The notes: generated by a model not told the origin, from the sequence alone. DNA of 16,254 bases from an uncultured Eubacteriales bacterium (GCA_910585135.1 CAJUEB010000028.1:1-16254); one strand, 5' to 3'; positions 1-7,705 are shown, numbered from the stretch's first letter. Made by a program: numbers and translations.

Positions 1-376
1 TCTCGCTCAAAAAGCACACGCTGCCTTTCGTATGCCCCGGCGTATTGACCACGGTAATCGATTCTCCTTCCAGATCGATCATATCGCCATCCGCCAAATA
101 CACATCAACCGGCTTTTTATATTGATCGCAATCATCCGTATGAAGATACACCGGGCAGCCAAACGTATCCTTGATCCGCTCTACAGCGCCCACATGATCG
201 TAATGATGGTGCGTCAGCAATATCCCGCGCAGGTTCAGATCGTGCGCTTTTACAAATTCGATAAACACGCTGGGGCGATAACCGGGATCGATGATATAGC
301 AGTCGCCCCCATCCTGATGATAAATAACATATCCATTGCTTTCCAGCATTCCGCCGATAAATCTCTCTATTTTCAT
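1..376 (-). CDS. MBL-fold metallo-hydrolase (glyoxalase II-like), N-terminal part, runs off the window
   Basis: The reading frame starts at the ATG at 376, with GAGGTG a few bases upstream, and leaves the window at base 1 after 125 codons, so the C-terminal part is missing. It has the metallo-beta-lactamase fold signature: strand-turn residues IIDPG near 28-32, the metal motif HxHxDH as H56-H58-D60-H61 (THHHYDH), and a further metal ligand H115 in TPGHTKGS. This family binds two metal ions and hydrolyses thioesters, phosphodiesters or similar bonds. The arrangement resembles the short, cytosolic glyoxalase II-like hydrolases common in Clostridia. There is no signal peptide. The substrate cannot be told from this fragment. 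The gene is divergent from trkA and appears to have its own promoter at 554-582, which would leave a leader of roughly 170 bases. Confidence 0.9.
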   Translation of the reverse strand, partial: MKIERFIGGMLESNGYVIYHQDGGDCYIIDPGYRPSVFIEFVKAHDLNLRGILLTHHHYDHVGAVERIKDTFGCPVYLHTDDCDQYKKPVDVYLADGDMIDLEGESITVVNTPGHTKGSVCFLSE

Positions 377-553
377 AAAGCACCTCTTTTCTATCCAATC
401 CATTCGTTCTTATTTGGTTGGTTCACTCCGAACCAGCCTACGCGGCCGGCCTATCCTTGTCCGGGCAATTTGCTTTTAGCCGGCCCGCTACTGTTCGATC
501 CGCCAGTTTCCATCTCCGCTCTGCCTATCTCAAGCCGGCCCTGCCTAAGCAAT
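377..553 (-). other. Long GC-rich leader of the MBL-fold gene, possibly structured
   Basis: No credible gene lies here. If the promoter at 554-582 is used, this is an untranslated leader of about 170 bases. It contains the palindrome GCCGGC three times (445-450, 479-484, 534-539), so alternative long-range pairings are possible. It also holds a local hairpin TGGTTC-GGAGT-GAACCA on the minus strand around 418-434, about 45 bases before the start codon. No run of T follows that hairpin, so it is not an obvious terminator. I do not recognise a known riboswitch consensus. Confidence 0.3.
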
Positions 554-582
554 ATTTTAATCTATTTTGCGGCTTCTTGCAA
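554..582 (-). promoter_or_regulatory. Sigma-A type promoter for the MBL-fold gene
   Basis: Read on the minus strand, TTGCAA (577-582) and TAAAAT (554-559) are separated by exactly 17 bases. It points at the MBL-fold gene, with a predicted start near 547. It sits back to back with the trkA promoter at 590-617. Confidence 0.5.
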
Positions 583-589
583 TTATATG

Positions 590-617
590 TTGAATTCCCA
601 ATAATTAGTGGTAAAAT
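590..617 (+). promoter_or_regulatory. Candidate promoter of the trk cluster
   Basis: TTGAAT (590-595) and TAAAAT (612-617) are spaced by 16 bases in an AT-rich stretch. A transcript starting near 624 would have a leader of about 44 bases before trkA. The match is fair, not perfect. Confidence 0.4.
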
Positions 618-667
618 TAATGTGTTTGGATATTATAACTATAGCAGATAATACGAGGAAAACAGAA

Positions 668-2038
668 ATGAAAGTAGTTATCGTAGGCGCGGGCAAGCTG
701 GGGATGAAGGTAGCCGACGCCCTTTTGGGAGGCGACCATGCTGTTACCATCATCGACACTGACGACAGCTTGCTTCAAAAAATCAGTTCGCAGATCGATG
801 TCATGACAATCAATGCCAGCGCCAAAGAAACAAGAGTATTAAAGGATTTAAATATAGAAACATACGACTTTCTCATTGCCACAACCGGCAATGATGAAGC
901 CAATATCGTAATCGCCGCATTTGCCAAAAAACTCGGATGCAGCAAAGTGATCGCCAGAGTCCGCGACCCTGAACATATGCAGCAACTCAATTTTATTAAA
1001 GAAACTATGGGGATCGACCATATCGTAAACCCCGACCGCGGCATTACAGTCGAAATCTATAAGTACCTGGCGGAAAAATATTCCCTCAGTAACGGAATTT
1101 TTTCCAGCGGCAAAGTCTCCCTGATCGAATTTGATACAGAAAAATACGAAGAGCTGATCGGCCTGGCGATGACGGATATCCCAAATGTGCTGCCGAATAT
1201 GCTGATCGTTGCCATTTCAAGAAACGGCAAGGTCATTATTCCGCACGGTTCGACCGTGATCCAGGAGGATGATGTGCTTTACGTCATCGGGGAAAAAGAG
1301 CCGATCTTCAAGCTCAACAAACGCGTACATGAAAAGGGCAAATATACGGATCTGCAAAAGGTCATGATCATGGGCGGCGGCAAAACAGGATTTTATCTGG
1401 CCGAAATGCTGGAAGAATTCGGCGCTGCTGTAAAAATCATCGAAAAAGAAAAGGAACGCTGCCACTATTTGTCGACCCATCTTGAGGATGCTATGGTTCT
1501 GCACGGCGACGCCACAGACCTGACATTACTGGAAGAAGAAAATCTCGACCTGATGGATGCTGTAGTTACAGCGACAGGCTTCGATGAAGACAATCTTCTT
1601 TTAGCGCTCATGGCCAAGCAGCATGGCGTTGAAGATGTTATTGCCAAAATCAGCAGGGAAAGCTATGCAGAAATCATTTCCGCTATGGGCGTAGATATGG
1701 CGCTTAATCCGCTGGACATTACCGCCAACAACATCATCCGTTTCGTACAGAGCTCGAAACAGGTCCTTTCATCACAATTAATCCAAGGACAAGCCGAGAT
1801 CATGGAAATCATCGCTACCCCTTACATGAAGATCCTTGAAACGCCACTTAAGGATCTGGATCTGCCAGAAAGCATTATATTCGCCGCTATCCATAGAGGA
1901 ACCGAGGTCATCATCCCACATGGTGATACGGAGATCCTGGAGGATGATAAGGTGATTCTCCTCAGCCTGCTCAGCAATTTATCTACTACGGAAAATCTCC
2001 TGAAAGATGCGGGAAGATTCGGTTTTCTGAAAAAATAG
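668..2038 (+). CDS. trkA: Trk potassium uptake regulatory subunit TrkA
   Basis: TrkA is the cytosolic NAD(H)- or ATP-binding gating subunit that forms a ring under the TrkH potassium channel. The 456-residue protein has the full duplicated architecture of the family: RCK_N 1 with GAGKLG at 7-12 and the ribose-binding acid D30, RCK_C 1 about 147-215, RCK_N 2 with GGGKTG at 236-241 and E259, and RCK_C 2 about 370-440. Length matches the usual 450-460 residues. I chose the ATG at 668 because GAGGA at 655-659 lies 8 bases upstream and the protein then begins directly with the first beta strand. The in-frame ATG at 608 would add 20 unrelated residues and lie inside the promoter. trkH follows after 10 bases, so the two are very likely cotranscribed. 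No known c-di-AMP riboswitch consensus was seen upstream. Confidence 0.96.
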   Translation: MKVVIVGAGKLGMKVADALLGGDHAVTIIDTDDSLLQKISSQIDVMTINASAKETRVLKDLNIETYDFLIATTGNDEANIVIAAFAKKLGCSKVIARVRDPEHMQQLNFIKETMGIDHIVNPDRGITVEIYKYLAEKYSLSNGIFSSGKVSLIEFDTEKYEELIGLAMTDIPNVLPNMLIVAISRNGKVIIPHGSTVIQEDDVLYVIGEKEPIFKLNKRVHEKGKYTDLQKVMIMGGGKTGFYLAEMLEEFGAAVKIIEKEKERCHYLSTHLEDAMVLHGDATDLTLLEEENLDLMDAVVTATGFDEDNLLLALMAKQHGVEDVIAKISRESYAEIISAMGVDMALNPLDITANNIIRFVQSSKQVLSSQLIQGQAEIMEIIATPYMKILETPLKDLDLPESIIFAAIHRGTEVIIPHGDTEILEDDKVILLSLLSNLSTTENLLKDAGRFGFLKK

Positions 2039-2048
2039 CAGGTGTTTT

Positions 2049-3512
2049 ATGAGTCTAAATATTCAATCTATATTCAGAATAATTGGCGCTGTATTACTTG
2101 TAATCGGAATCTGCATGCTGCCATCGGTTTTCGTATCCATGCGTTGCGATGAACCTTCAGTCTATATGCCGTTTATATGGACGATGGTGTCCGCGCTTCT
2201 TATCGGCGCAATCCTTACAAAGGCTTGTAAAAGCCACATGAAGCAGCTAAAGGTACGGGACGGGTTTCTCATCGTAACCTTGTGCTGGCTGATTGCCGGT
2301 GCGCTTGGTGCTGTTCCTTTTGTCGCCACAGGAAGCATCCCAAACCTTGCGGATGCATTTTTCGAATCCTGCTCCGGCTTTTCTACCACAGGTTCTTCGA
2401 TCCTCTCCGATGTGGAATCGCTGCCAAAGGGAATCGTTTTCTGGCGTTCCTTCACACATTGGATCGGCGGGATGGGAATCCTCATCTTTGCCATCGCATT
2501 AATGCCTTCTCTGGGCATCAGCGGCCAAAACATCGCTGTATCAGAAACACCTGGACCTTCGCTTGATAAAGTCTCGCCCAAAATGTCGGACACGGCCAAA
2601 ATCCTCTATGTGATTTACTTCCTTTTTACCGTGCTGGAAACCATCCTGCTGATGCTGGGTGGCTTGAACCTGTACGATGCGCTCGTCCAGACCTTTGGCA
2701 CAGTAGGAACGGGCGGTTTTTCCAATTATAACGACGGAATCAGTCATTTTAACAGCACATATGTGACCGTAGTAATCACCGCTTTTATGGTGCTTTGTGG
2801 AATTAACTTCAATCTTTTTTATTTTAGTGTAAAGCGCGGCATACGGGTATTCTGGCAAGATTCGGAATTTAAGCTCTATCTGCTTGTCTTCGGCACATCG
2901 TCTATATTTATGACGATGGTATTGCTGCTCGGAAAAACATATTCTTCCTTTCCCGCAGCACTCACCGACTCTGCATTCCAAAGCGCATCTATTTTGACGA
3001 CGACAGGATTTGCCTCCCCGGACTATGAAACCTGGCCTACCATATGCCAAATCGTACTCTTGATGCTGATGTTCATGGGGGGCTGTTCTTCATCGACCAG
3101 CGGAGGAATCAAAATCGTCCGCATTTATGTATTACTACAGCTCATCAGGCGGGGAATCGCGACAAGACTCCATCCAAATGTTATTGAAAACATAACCCTA
3201 AATGATAAAAAAATGCCCAGCGACACGGTTTCTGCTATCGCCAGCCATATGTTTTTATATTTCGTGCTGGTCTTTGCCGGTGCATTTGTCATATCCTTTG
3301 AAAACCTGGATCTTCTGACGTGCTTTTCATCAGCGATTACATGCCTTGGCAATATTGGTCCCGGCTTCGGCATCATCGGTCCAACGGAAAATTTTGCAAG
3401 CCTATCGGATTTTTCCAAGGTATTTCTCTCCATATATATGATTGCAGGACGTCTTGAACTTTTCACCCTGTTTATCCTGCTGACGCCGAGATTCTGGAAT
3501 GCCAACCACTAA
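2049..3512 (+). CDS. trkH: TrkH-family potassium channel subunit, first paralogue
   Basis: This is an integral-membrane K+ uptake subunit working with TrkA. At 487 residues it has normal TrkH length, with the four pore-loop repeats each bearing a filter glycine: G115 in STTGS, G222 in GTGGF, G320 in TTTGF and G437 in the canonical NIGPG. The intramembrane gating loop GGCSSSTSGGIK is at about 345-355. Many hydrophobic helices fill the rest, beginning with residues 8-30. The start ATG is preceded by AGGTG with a short 4-base spacer, and the gene begins 10 bases after trkA. A second TrkH starts 14 bases after its stop. Both pore and gating motifs are canonical, so this one is expected to be the ordinary potassium pathway. 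Confidence in family is very high; ion selectivity in detail is inferred. Confidence 0.95.
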   Translation: MSLNIQSIFRIIGAVLLVIGICMLPSVFVSMRCDEPSVYMPFIWTMVSALLIGAILTKACKSHMKQLKVRDGFLIVTLCWLIAGALGAVPFVATGSIPNLADAFFESCSGFSTTGSSILSDVESLPKGIVFWRSFTHWIGGMGILIFAIALMPSLGISGQNIAVSETPGPSLDKVSPKMSDTAKILYVIYFLFTVLETILLMLGGLNLYDALVQTFGTVGTGGFSNYNDGISHFNSTYVTVVITAFMVLCGINFNLFYFSVKRGIRVFWQDSEFKLYLLVFGTSSIFMTMVLLLGKTYSSFPAALTDSAFQSASILTTTGFASPDYETWPTICQIVLLMLMFMGGCSSSTSGGIKIVRIYVLLQLIRRGIATRLHPNVIENITLNDKKMPSDTVSAIASHMFLYFVLVFAGAFVISFENLDLLTCFSSAITCLGNIGPGFGIIGPTENFASLSDFSKVFLSIYMIAGRLELFTLFILLTPRFWNANH

Positions 3513-3526
3513 CGGAGGATATCGAT

Positions 3527-4996
3527 ATGTCTAACATAAGCATTAACTATAGAGCCATAGCCAAGATACTTGGCATCATCATTCTCATTTTAGGGATATC
3601 CATGATCATCCCCTGGCTTTATGCTGAAATAACAGGAGATGCTAACGCCGCTACAGGCTTCCGGATCTGTACACCTGCTACCCTTACCGCAGGCGCGCTG
3701 ATTTCTTTTTTGATTAAAGGCTCTCGTGCAAAGTTCAGGTCGCGCGAAGGCTATATTGTCGTGGCTTTCTGCTGGGTGATCGCTTCTCTGGTCGGTGCAT
3801 TCCCTTACTATCTTTCAGGTTTTGCAGATAATTTTATCGATGCATTCTTTGAATCCACATCTGGGTTTACAACCACAGGATGCACGACAATCGACGATGC
3901 TTTCCTGACCAAAAGCCTTATGCTGTGGAAAGCGATTTCCAACTGGCTTGGCGGCATGGGAATCCTGGTATTCGTCATTTCCATACTTCCCGCCCTGGGC
4001 ATCAACGGACAGATGATCGCCCGCGCCGAAACGCCCGGTCCTGTCCTGGAGAAAATGACGGTAAGAATGAGCGACTCCGCTAAAATCCTGTATCTCACCT
4101 ATTTTACCTTTTCCATTCTGGAATTCATCCTATTGATGCTGTCGGGCAAAATGCCCGTATTTGATGCGGTAATCACCACGATGGGCAGCATCAGCACGGG
4201 AGGTCTCCTGGTACACCCGGAAGGAATCGCCTATTATGACAGCGTCTATATCGAAATCGTTATCTCTATCTTCTGCATCCTGGCATCGCTGAACTTCGTG
4301 CTTTACCATTACCTGGTCACGAAAAAGGGATCTTATTTCATCAAAGACATTGAACTGCGCGCACATCTGATCATTATCGCAGCTGCCGTAATCCTGTGCA
4401 CTGCCAGCCTGATGACGATCAATGACAATAGTTTTAGTTCTGCGCTGAGGGACTCGTTCTTTCAAGTTGTCAGTATGTCCACCACCGCCGGGTATACCAG
4501 ATCACCATACATCATTTGGCCTTCTCTGTGCCAGATCGTGCTTCTCACCCTGATGTTTATCGGCGGCTGCGCCGCTTCTACTGCGGGATCGATCAAGGTC
4601 GTCAGGATACTGGTCATGCTCAAGCTGATCTGGCGTGGCTGCTTCAAGCGAATCCATCCCCGCTCCGTCGTAGCCGTAAAGCTCGGGGATAATGCCGTAT
4701 CCGCACCTGTTGTTTCGGGCATAACCGTATTCATTCTCACTTATATGATGATCCTCCTCATATCCTCTTTCCTCCTCTCCTTACAAGGACTGGATATGGA
4801 GACCACCATCACCACCGCACTCGGCATGCTGTCCAATACCGGAACAGCATTCACCGAAGCAAGCTTGATTGGAAGCTATGCGATGTTTCATCCGGCGCTA
4901 AAGCTGTTTCTAAGCGCCCTCATGATCATCGGCAGACTGGAGCTTTTCACCATCATCATCCTCTTTACCAGCAATTTCTGGGGCAGGGACAGATAA
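3527..4996 (+). CDS. TrkH-family cation channel subunit, second divergent paralogue
   Basis: This 489-residue membrane protein is homologous along its whole length to the preceding TrkH but clearly diverged. A strong GGAGG (beginning 3513) precedes the ATG. The filter glycines are kept: G118 in TTTGC, G225 in STGGL, G322 in TTAGY and G439 in NTGTA. The surroundings of loops three and four differ from the family norm (TTAG instead of TTTG, NTGTA instead of NIGPG). The gating loop is GGCAASTAGSIK near 347-357 rather than the Gly-richer form. No second trkA accompanies it in the window, so it probably shares the upstream TrkA (inference). It could have altered K+/Na+ selectivity or kinetics, or serve different osmotic conditions. 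Placement in one tight run with trkA and trkH supports cotranscription. Confidence 0.94.
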   Translation: MSNISINYRAIAKILGIIILILGISMIIPWLYAEITGDANAATGFRICTPATLTAGALISFLIKGSRAKFRSREGYIVVAFCWVIASLVGAFPYYLSGFADNFIDAFFESTSGFTTTGCTTIDDAFLTKSLMLWKAISNWLGGMGILVFVISILPALGINGQMIARAETPGPVLEKMTVRMSDSAKILYLTYFTFSILEFILLMLSGKMPVFDAVITTMGSISTGGLLVHPEGIAYYDSVYIEIVISIFCILASLNFVLYHYLVTKKGSYFIKDIELRAHLIIIAAAVILCTASLMTINDNSFSSALRDSFFQVVSMSTTAGYTRSPYIIWPSLCQIVLLTLMFIGGCAASTAGSIKVVRILVMLKLIWRGCFKRIHPRSVVAVKLGDNAVSAPVVSGITVFILTYMMILLISSFLLSLQGLDMETTITTALGMLSNTGTAFTEASLIGSYAMFHPALKLFLSALMIIGRLELFTIIILFTSNFWGRDR

Positions 4997-5056
4997 TTTG
5001 CCCGCATCCTGGGAATCCTATTCAGAGAAGAGAGAAATTTCATAAGGAGAAGATTT

Positions 5057-5152
5057 GTGCGTGAAAACGATTCCTTCGCAGAGATGATTTTGGCAGGAAA
5101 ACAACTGCTGCGAAAAATCGATTTCAGCGAAACGATTCCTTCGAAAATTTGA
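5057..5152 (+). CDS. Possible 31-residue small protein between trkH2 and the CBS gene
   Basis: A GTG start is preceded by AAGGAG (5044-5049) at an ideal 7-base spacing and opens a 31-codon frame ending in TGA at 5150-5152. The peptide begins MRENDSFAEMILAGKQLLRK and has a mildly amphipathic middle. I do not recognise it. The good ribosome site is the only positive evidence. The same stretch contains a 14-base direct repeat that falls in two different reading frames, which argues against the repeat arising at protein level. It may be a real small protein, a leader peptide for the CBS gene, or chance. Confidence 0.25.
   Translation: MRENDSFAEMILAGKQLLRKIDFSETIPSKI
5065..5143 (+). repeat. 14-bp direct repeat and dyads in the trkH2-CBS spacer
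   Basis: AAACGATTCCTTCG occurs exactly at 5065-5078 and again at 5130-5143. Between them lie an inverted pair TTCGCAG (5075-5081) and CTGCGAA (5108-5114), and the self-complementary AAATCGATTT (5115-5124). The spacer from 4997 to 5184 otherwise shows no convincing promoter or terminator. The repeats could be protein or RNA regulatory sites ahead of the CBS gene, or remnants of a small duplication. Confidence 0.5.
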
Positions 5153-5184
5153 TTCCCGCAAATCACAAGGTGAAGGAGAGCATG

Positions 5185-5784
5185 ATGAAAGTCAAGGATT
5201 TAATGAGTACCAACATCGTATGCGTGAGTGAAAGCACCCCCGCATCGCAAATCGCCGGGCAGATGCGAAAAAGCAATATCGGCAGTCTGCCCGTATGCGA
5301 CCAGAACAATCATATCAAAGGGATTATCACAGACAGGGATCTGGCGCTGCGTGTCCTCGCCCGGTATGAAGCAAAACGCAATGCGGCCGCTGCAAGCGAT
5401 GTAAATACCAGCGATCCAAATAATAACGGCAGCCAGACAAATAGCACAAATGCTGCAACAAATGCGAATAGCACAAAAAGCCGCAACAAAAATGCCAGCG
5501 GTTCAAATGCGGGCGGCGCAAGCGGTCCCAAAGACATCGCTGAAATGACGGCCGCCGAAATCATGACTAAAAACCCCGTCGTCGTTTCCCCAAACGCCAA
5601 CATCCACGACGCCGCCCTGCTCTTTGCATCCCATAAAATAAGAAGGCTTCCTGTCACGGAAGCCTCCAAAGTAATCGGTATCCTTTCCCTCGGGGATATC
5701 GCCGTAAAACCAATCTATATCGATGAAGCCGGAGATGCGCTGTCCGCCATCAGCCTCGCTGACGGCCTGCAATCAAAAAGTTAA
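5185..5784 (+). CDS. Two-CBS-domain protein with Asn-rich linker
   Basis: CBS pairs bind adenine nucleotides or related ligands and act as energy or ionic-strength sensors. The 199-residue protein has CBS 1 at about 1-60 (MKVKDLMSTNIVCV through GIITDRDLALRV) and CBS 2 at about 118-178 (AAEIMTKNPVVVSP through GILSLGDIAV). Between them, residues 65-115 form a low-complexity stretch rich in Asn, Ala, Ser and Thr. Stand-alone relatives of this type usually run straight from one CBS motif to the other with only a few residues between. Of two adjacent ATGs (5182, 5185) I prefer 5185 because AAGGAG (5173-5178) then has a 6-base spacer instead of 3. It follows the trk genes on the same strand after 188 bases and may sense a ligand for the same physiology, which is inference. 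Its last 35 bases overlap the end of rnr on the other strand. Confidence 0.88.
   Translation: MKVKDLMSTNIVCVSESTPASQIAGQMRKSNIGSLPVCDQNNHIKGIITDRDLALRVLARYEAKRNAAAASDVNTSDPNNNGSQTNSTNAATNANSTKSRNKNASGSNAGGASGPKDIAEMTAAEIMTKNPVVVSPNANIHDAALLFASHKIRRLPVTEASKVIGILSLGDIAVKPIYIDEAGDALSAISLADGLQSKS
5642..5667 (-). terminator. Intrinsic terminator for rnr, inside the CBS gene
   Basis: On the minus strand the arms GGAGGCTTCC and GGAAGCCTTC form a 10-bp stem (one G-U pair) with the loop GTGACA. It is followed directly by TTATTTTATGG. No T run follows on the plus strand, so it is directional. It lies 83-108 bases beyond the rnr stop, within the sequence coding CBS domain 2. Confidence 0.65.
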
Positions 5785-7705
5785 TTTCGCGCCGTTCCAA
5801 ATCCACATAATCCACCACGATAGCCGCTTCATCGCCAAGCTTATACGTCTTGCCAGTACGCCTTCCAATGAGGGCGTATTTTTCTTCCACATAATCGTAA
5901 TAATCATCACGCAGATCATGGATGCGCACAAGCCCTTCTATGGTATTCTCCAGCTGTACATAAATGCCGAAGCTCGTTACGCCGCTGATGATCCCCGCAA
6001 ACGCCTCACCTACATGATAACTCATATACTCTGCTTTTTTCAGCTTTTCCACTTCCCGCTCCGCATTGACGGCCTGCCGTTCCATCGCCGAAGACTGCTC
6101 TGCTGCCTCTGTCGCTCTTTTGCGGAAATGTTTTGCGATTTTTCCCGTCGAACCGTCATGAAGCCATGCTTTAATGATCCTGTGTATCATCAGGTCTGGG
6201 TATCTTCTGATCGGAGAAGTAAAATGGCAGTAATACTTTAACGCCAACCCGAAATGCCCCTCGCAGGCTGTGCTGTAAAACGCCTTTTGCATCGAACGCA
6301 GGATCACGGAATTGACGACGTTTTCGGTCGTCTGTCCCCGCACCTGTTCCAATACTGCGCTGACCGCCTTGGGATGGATGCTCTCGGCATTTCCCCTGAT
6401 CGTAATCCCGAGGCTCCGCAAAAATACCTTGAGCTGTTCCATTTTATCCAGAGCCGGTTTTTCGTGAACCCGGTAGACAAACGGAATCTCCATCCAATAA
6501 AAATGCTCCGCTACCGTTTCGTTAGCAAGCAGCATAAATTCTTCAATCAGCTTATTGGCGCTCCTTCTCTGTACGATGCCTATGCTTGACGGAATGCCTT
6601 TTTCATCCAGCATGATATCTGCTTCATCCAGATCAAAATCCAGGCTGCCGCGCGCATACCTGTTTTTTCTAAGCGTGACCGCCAAATCATTCATCAGGAA
6701 AAGATCTTCTTTAATATGCGCATACCTGTTTGCCATTTTCTGATCGTTTTTTTCCAGCAAATCCGAAACATCATCGTAGACGAGGCGTTCCTTAGATTTG
6801 ATCACGCTTTCATATATTTCGTGATTGACAATCGTACCATCAGGCGTGACCTCCATGTCGATGGAAAGCGCCAGTCTGTCTTCATGCGGGTTTAAGCTGC
6901 AAATCCCGTTAGACAGCGCCTTCGGCAACATCGGAATCACCTGGTCGATCAAATATACGCTCGTGCCTCTTTTCAAAGCTTCCTTATCGAGAGGCGCATC
7001 TTCCTTCACATAATGCGCTACATCAGCGATATGAACGCCCAGCAGGTAGTTGCCATTTTCCAGCCGCTCTATGGACACGGCATCATCAAAATCCTTGGAA
7101 TCAGCGCCGTCAATCGTAAATATGGTCTTTTCTCGCAGATCCCGCCTAGCTTTGATATCCGCATCCCGGATACCCTGCTTTTGAACAGCTTTCGCCTCAG
7201 CAGCAGCCCGGCTGGGAAAGGTTTCCCGCATGCCATAGCTCCTGGCAAGCGCTTTAATGTCACCGCCCGGCTGTCCTGCCCGGCTGATAATTTCAGTCAC
7301 CCTTCCCTCGGCGCTATTGTGCTTATCAGGATATCTTGTAATTTGGACGACAACCTTATCGCCGCTCCTTGCGCCGGAAAAATCTTTTTTCTTTACAAAG
7401 ACATCCTCTCGGTACTTGCCGTTTTCCGGCACGACAAATCCAAATTTCTTGCTTCGTTTAAACGTTCCCACCACTTCTGCGGTCTTCCTGCGAAGTACCT
7501 TCGTAACGATGGCTTCTGGCGATTTCTGCCACAGATATTCAGGGAGCAGGTCCACTTCGACCTCATCGCCATCCATCGCGCCTTTCATGGAATCAGACGC
7601 AATGAAAATATCCTGATCCCAGCCTTCACAACTGACAAAGCCAAACCCCTTCCGATGTTTGACCAGCGTTCCCGCTAATACGTGTTTCTTTTTCTTCCTT
7701 GCCAT
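5750..7705 (-). CDS. rnr: Ribonuclease R (3'-5' exoribonuclease)
   Basis: RNase R degrades structured RNA processively from the 3' end and takes part in mRNA turnover and trans-translation quality control. The order of parts is a basic N-terminus (ARKKKKH), a first cold-shock domain about 9-55 (GTLVKHRKGFGFV), a second about 77-125 (GTFKRSKKFGFVV), an RNB catalytic domain with TIDGADSKDFDDAV near 197-210 carrying the metal-binding aspartates, and a C-terminal S1 domain about 570-648. At 651 residues it is short. The N-terminal winged-helix domain and the Lys-rich C-terminal tail found in many RNase R proteins are both absent. The start at 7705 has AAGGAAAG at a 9-base spacing. An ATG at 7726 in frame would add seven residues (MQGKKRH) and cannot be excluded. 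In many Firmicutes rnr follows secG directly; here hppA and a lipoprotein intervene. No smpB or ssrA is seen. Confidence 0.95.
   Translation of the reverse strand: MARKKKKHVLAGTLVKHRKGFGFVSCEGWDQDIFIASDSMKGAMDGDEVEVDLLPEYLWQKSPEAIVTKVLRRKTAEVVGTFKRSKKFGFVVPENGKYREDVFVKKKDFSGARSGDKVVVQITRYPDKHNSAEGRVTEIISRAGQPGGDIKALARSYGMRETFPSRAAAEAKAVQKQGIRDADIKARRDLREKTIFTIDGADSKDFDDAVSIERLENGNYLLGVHIADVAHYVKEDAPLDKEALKRGTSVYLIDQVIPMLPKALSNGICSLNPHEDRLALSIDMEVTPDGTIVNHEIYESVIKSKERLVYDDVSDLLEKNDQKMANRYAHIKEDLFLMNDLAVTLRKNRYARGSLDFDLDEADIMLDEKGIPSSIGIVQRRSANKLIEEFMLLANETVAEHFYWMEIPFVYRVHEKPALDKMEQLKVFLRSLGITIRGNAESIHPKAVSAVLEQVRGQTTENVVNSVILRSMQKAFYSTACEGHFGLALKYYCHFTSPIRRYPDLMIHRIIKAWLHDGSTGKIAKHFRKRATEAAEQSSAMERQAVNAEREVEKLKKAEYMSYHVGEAFAGIISGVTSFGIYVQLENTIEGLVRIHDLRDDYYDYVEEKYALIGRRTGKTYKLGDEAAIVVDYVDLERREINFLIAGRQRG
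5857..5883 (+). terminator. Intrinsic terminator for the trk-CBS transcript, inside rnr
   Basis: TACGCCTTC (5857-5865), loop CAAT, and GAGGGCGTA (5870-5878) form a 9-bp stem with one G-U pair. TTTTT (5879-5883) follows directly. It stands 73 bases after the CBS stop codon, within the S1-domain coding part of rnr, and reads as a terminator only on the plus strand. Confidence 0.7.

Noticed and set aside
377..667. c-di-AMP (ydaO) riboswitch ahead of trkA
   Set aside because: The known conserved segments were not seen on the plus strand, and the likely promoter leaves only about 44 leader bases.
4997..5056. Promoter for the CBS gene (TTGCCC with TATTCA)
   Set aside because: Spacing is only 15 bases and both boxes are poor.
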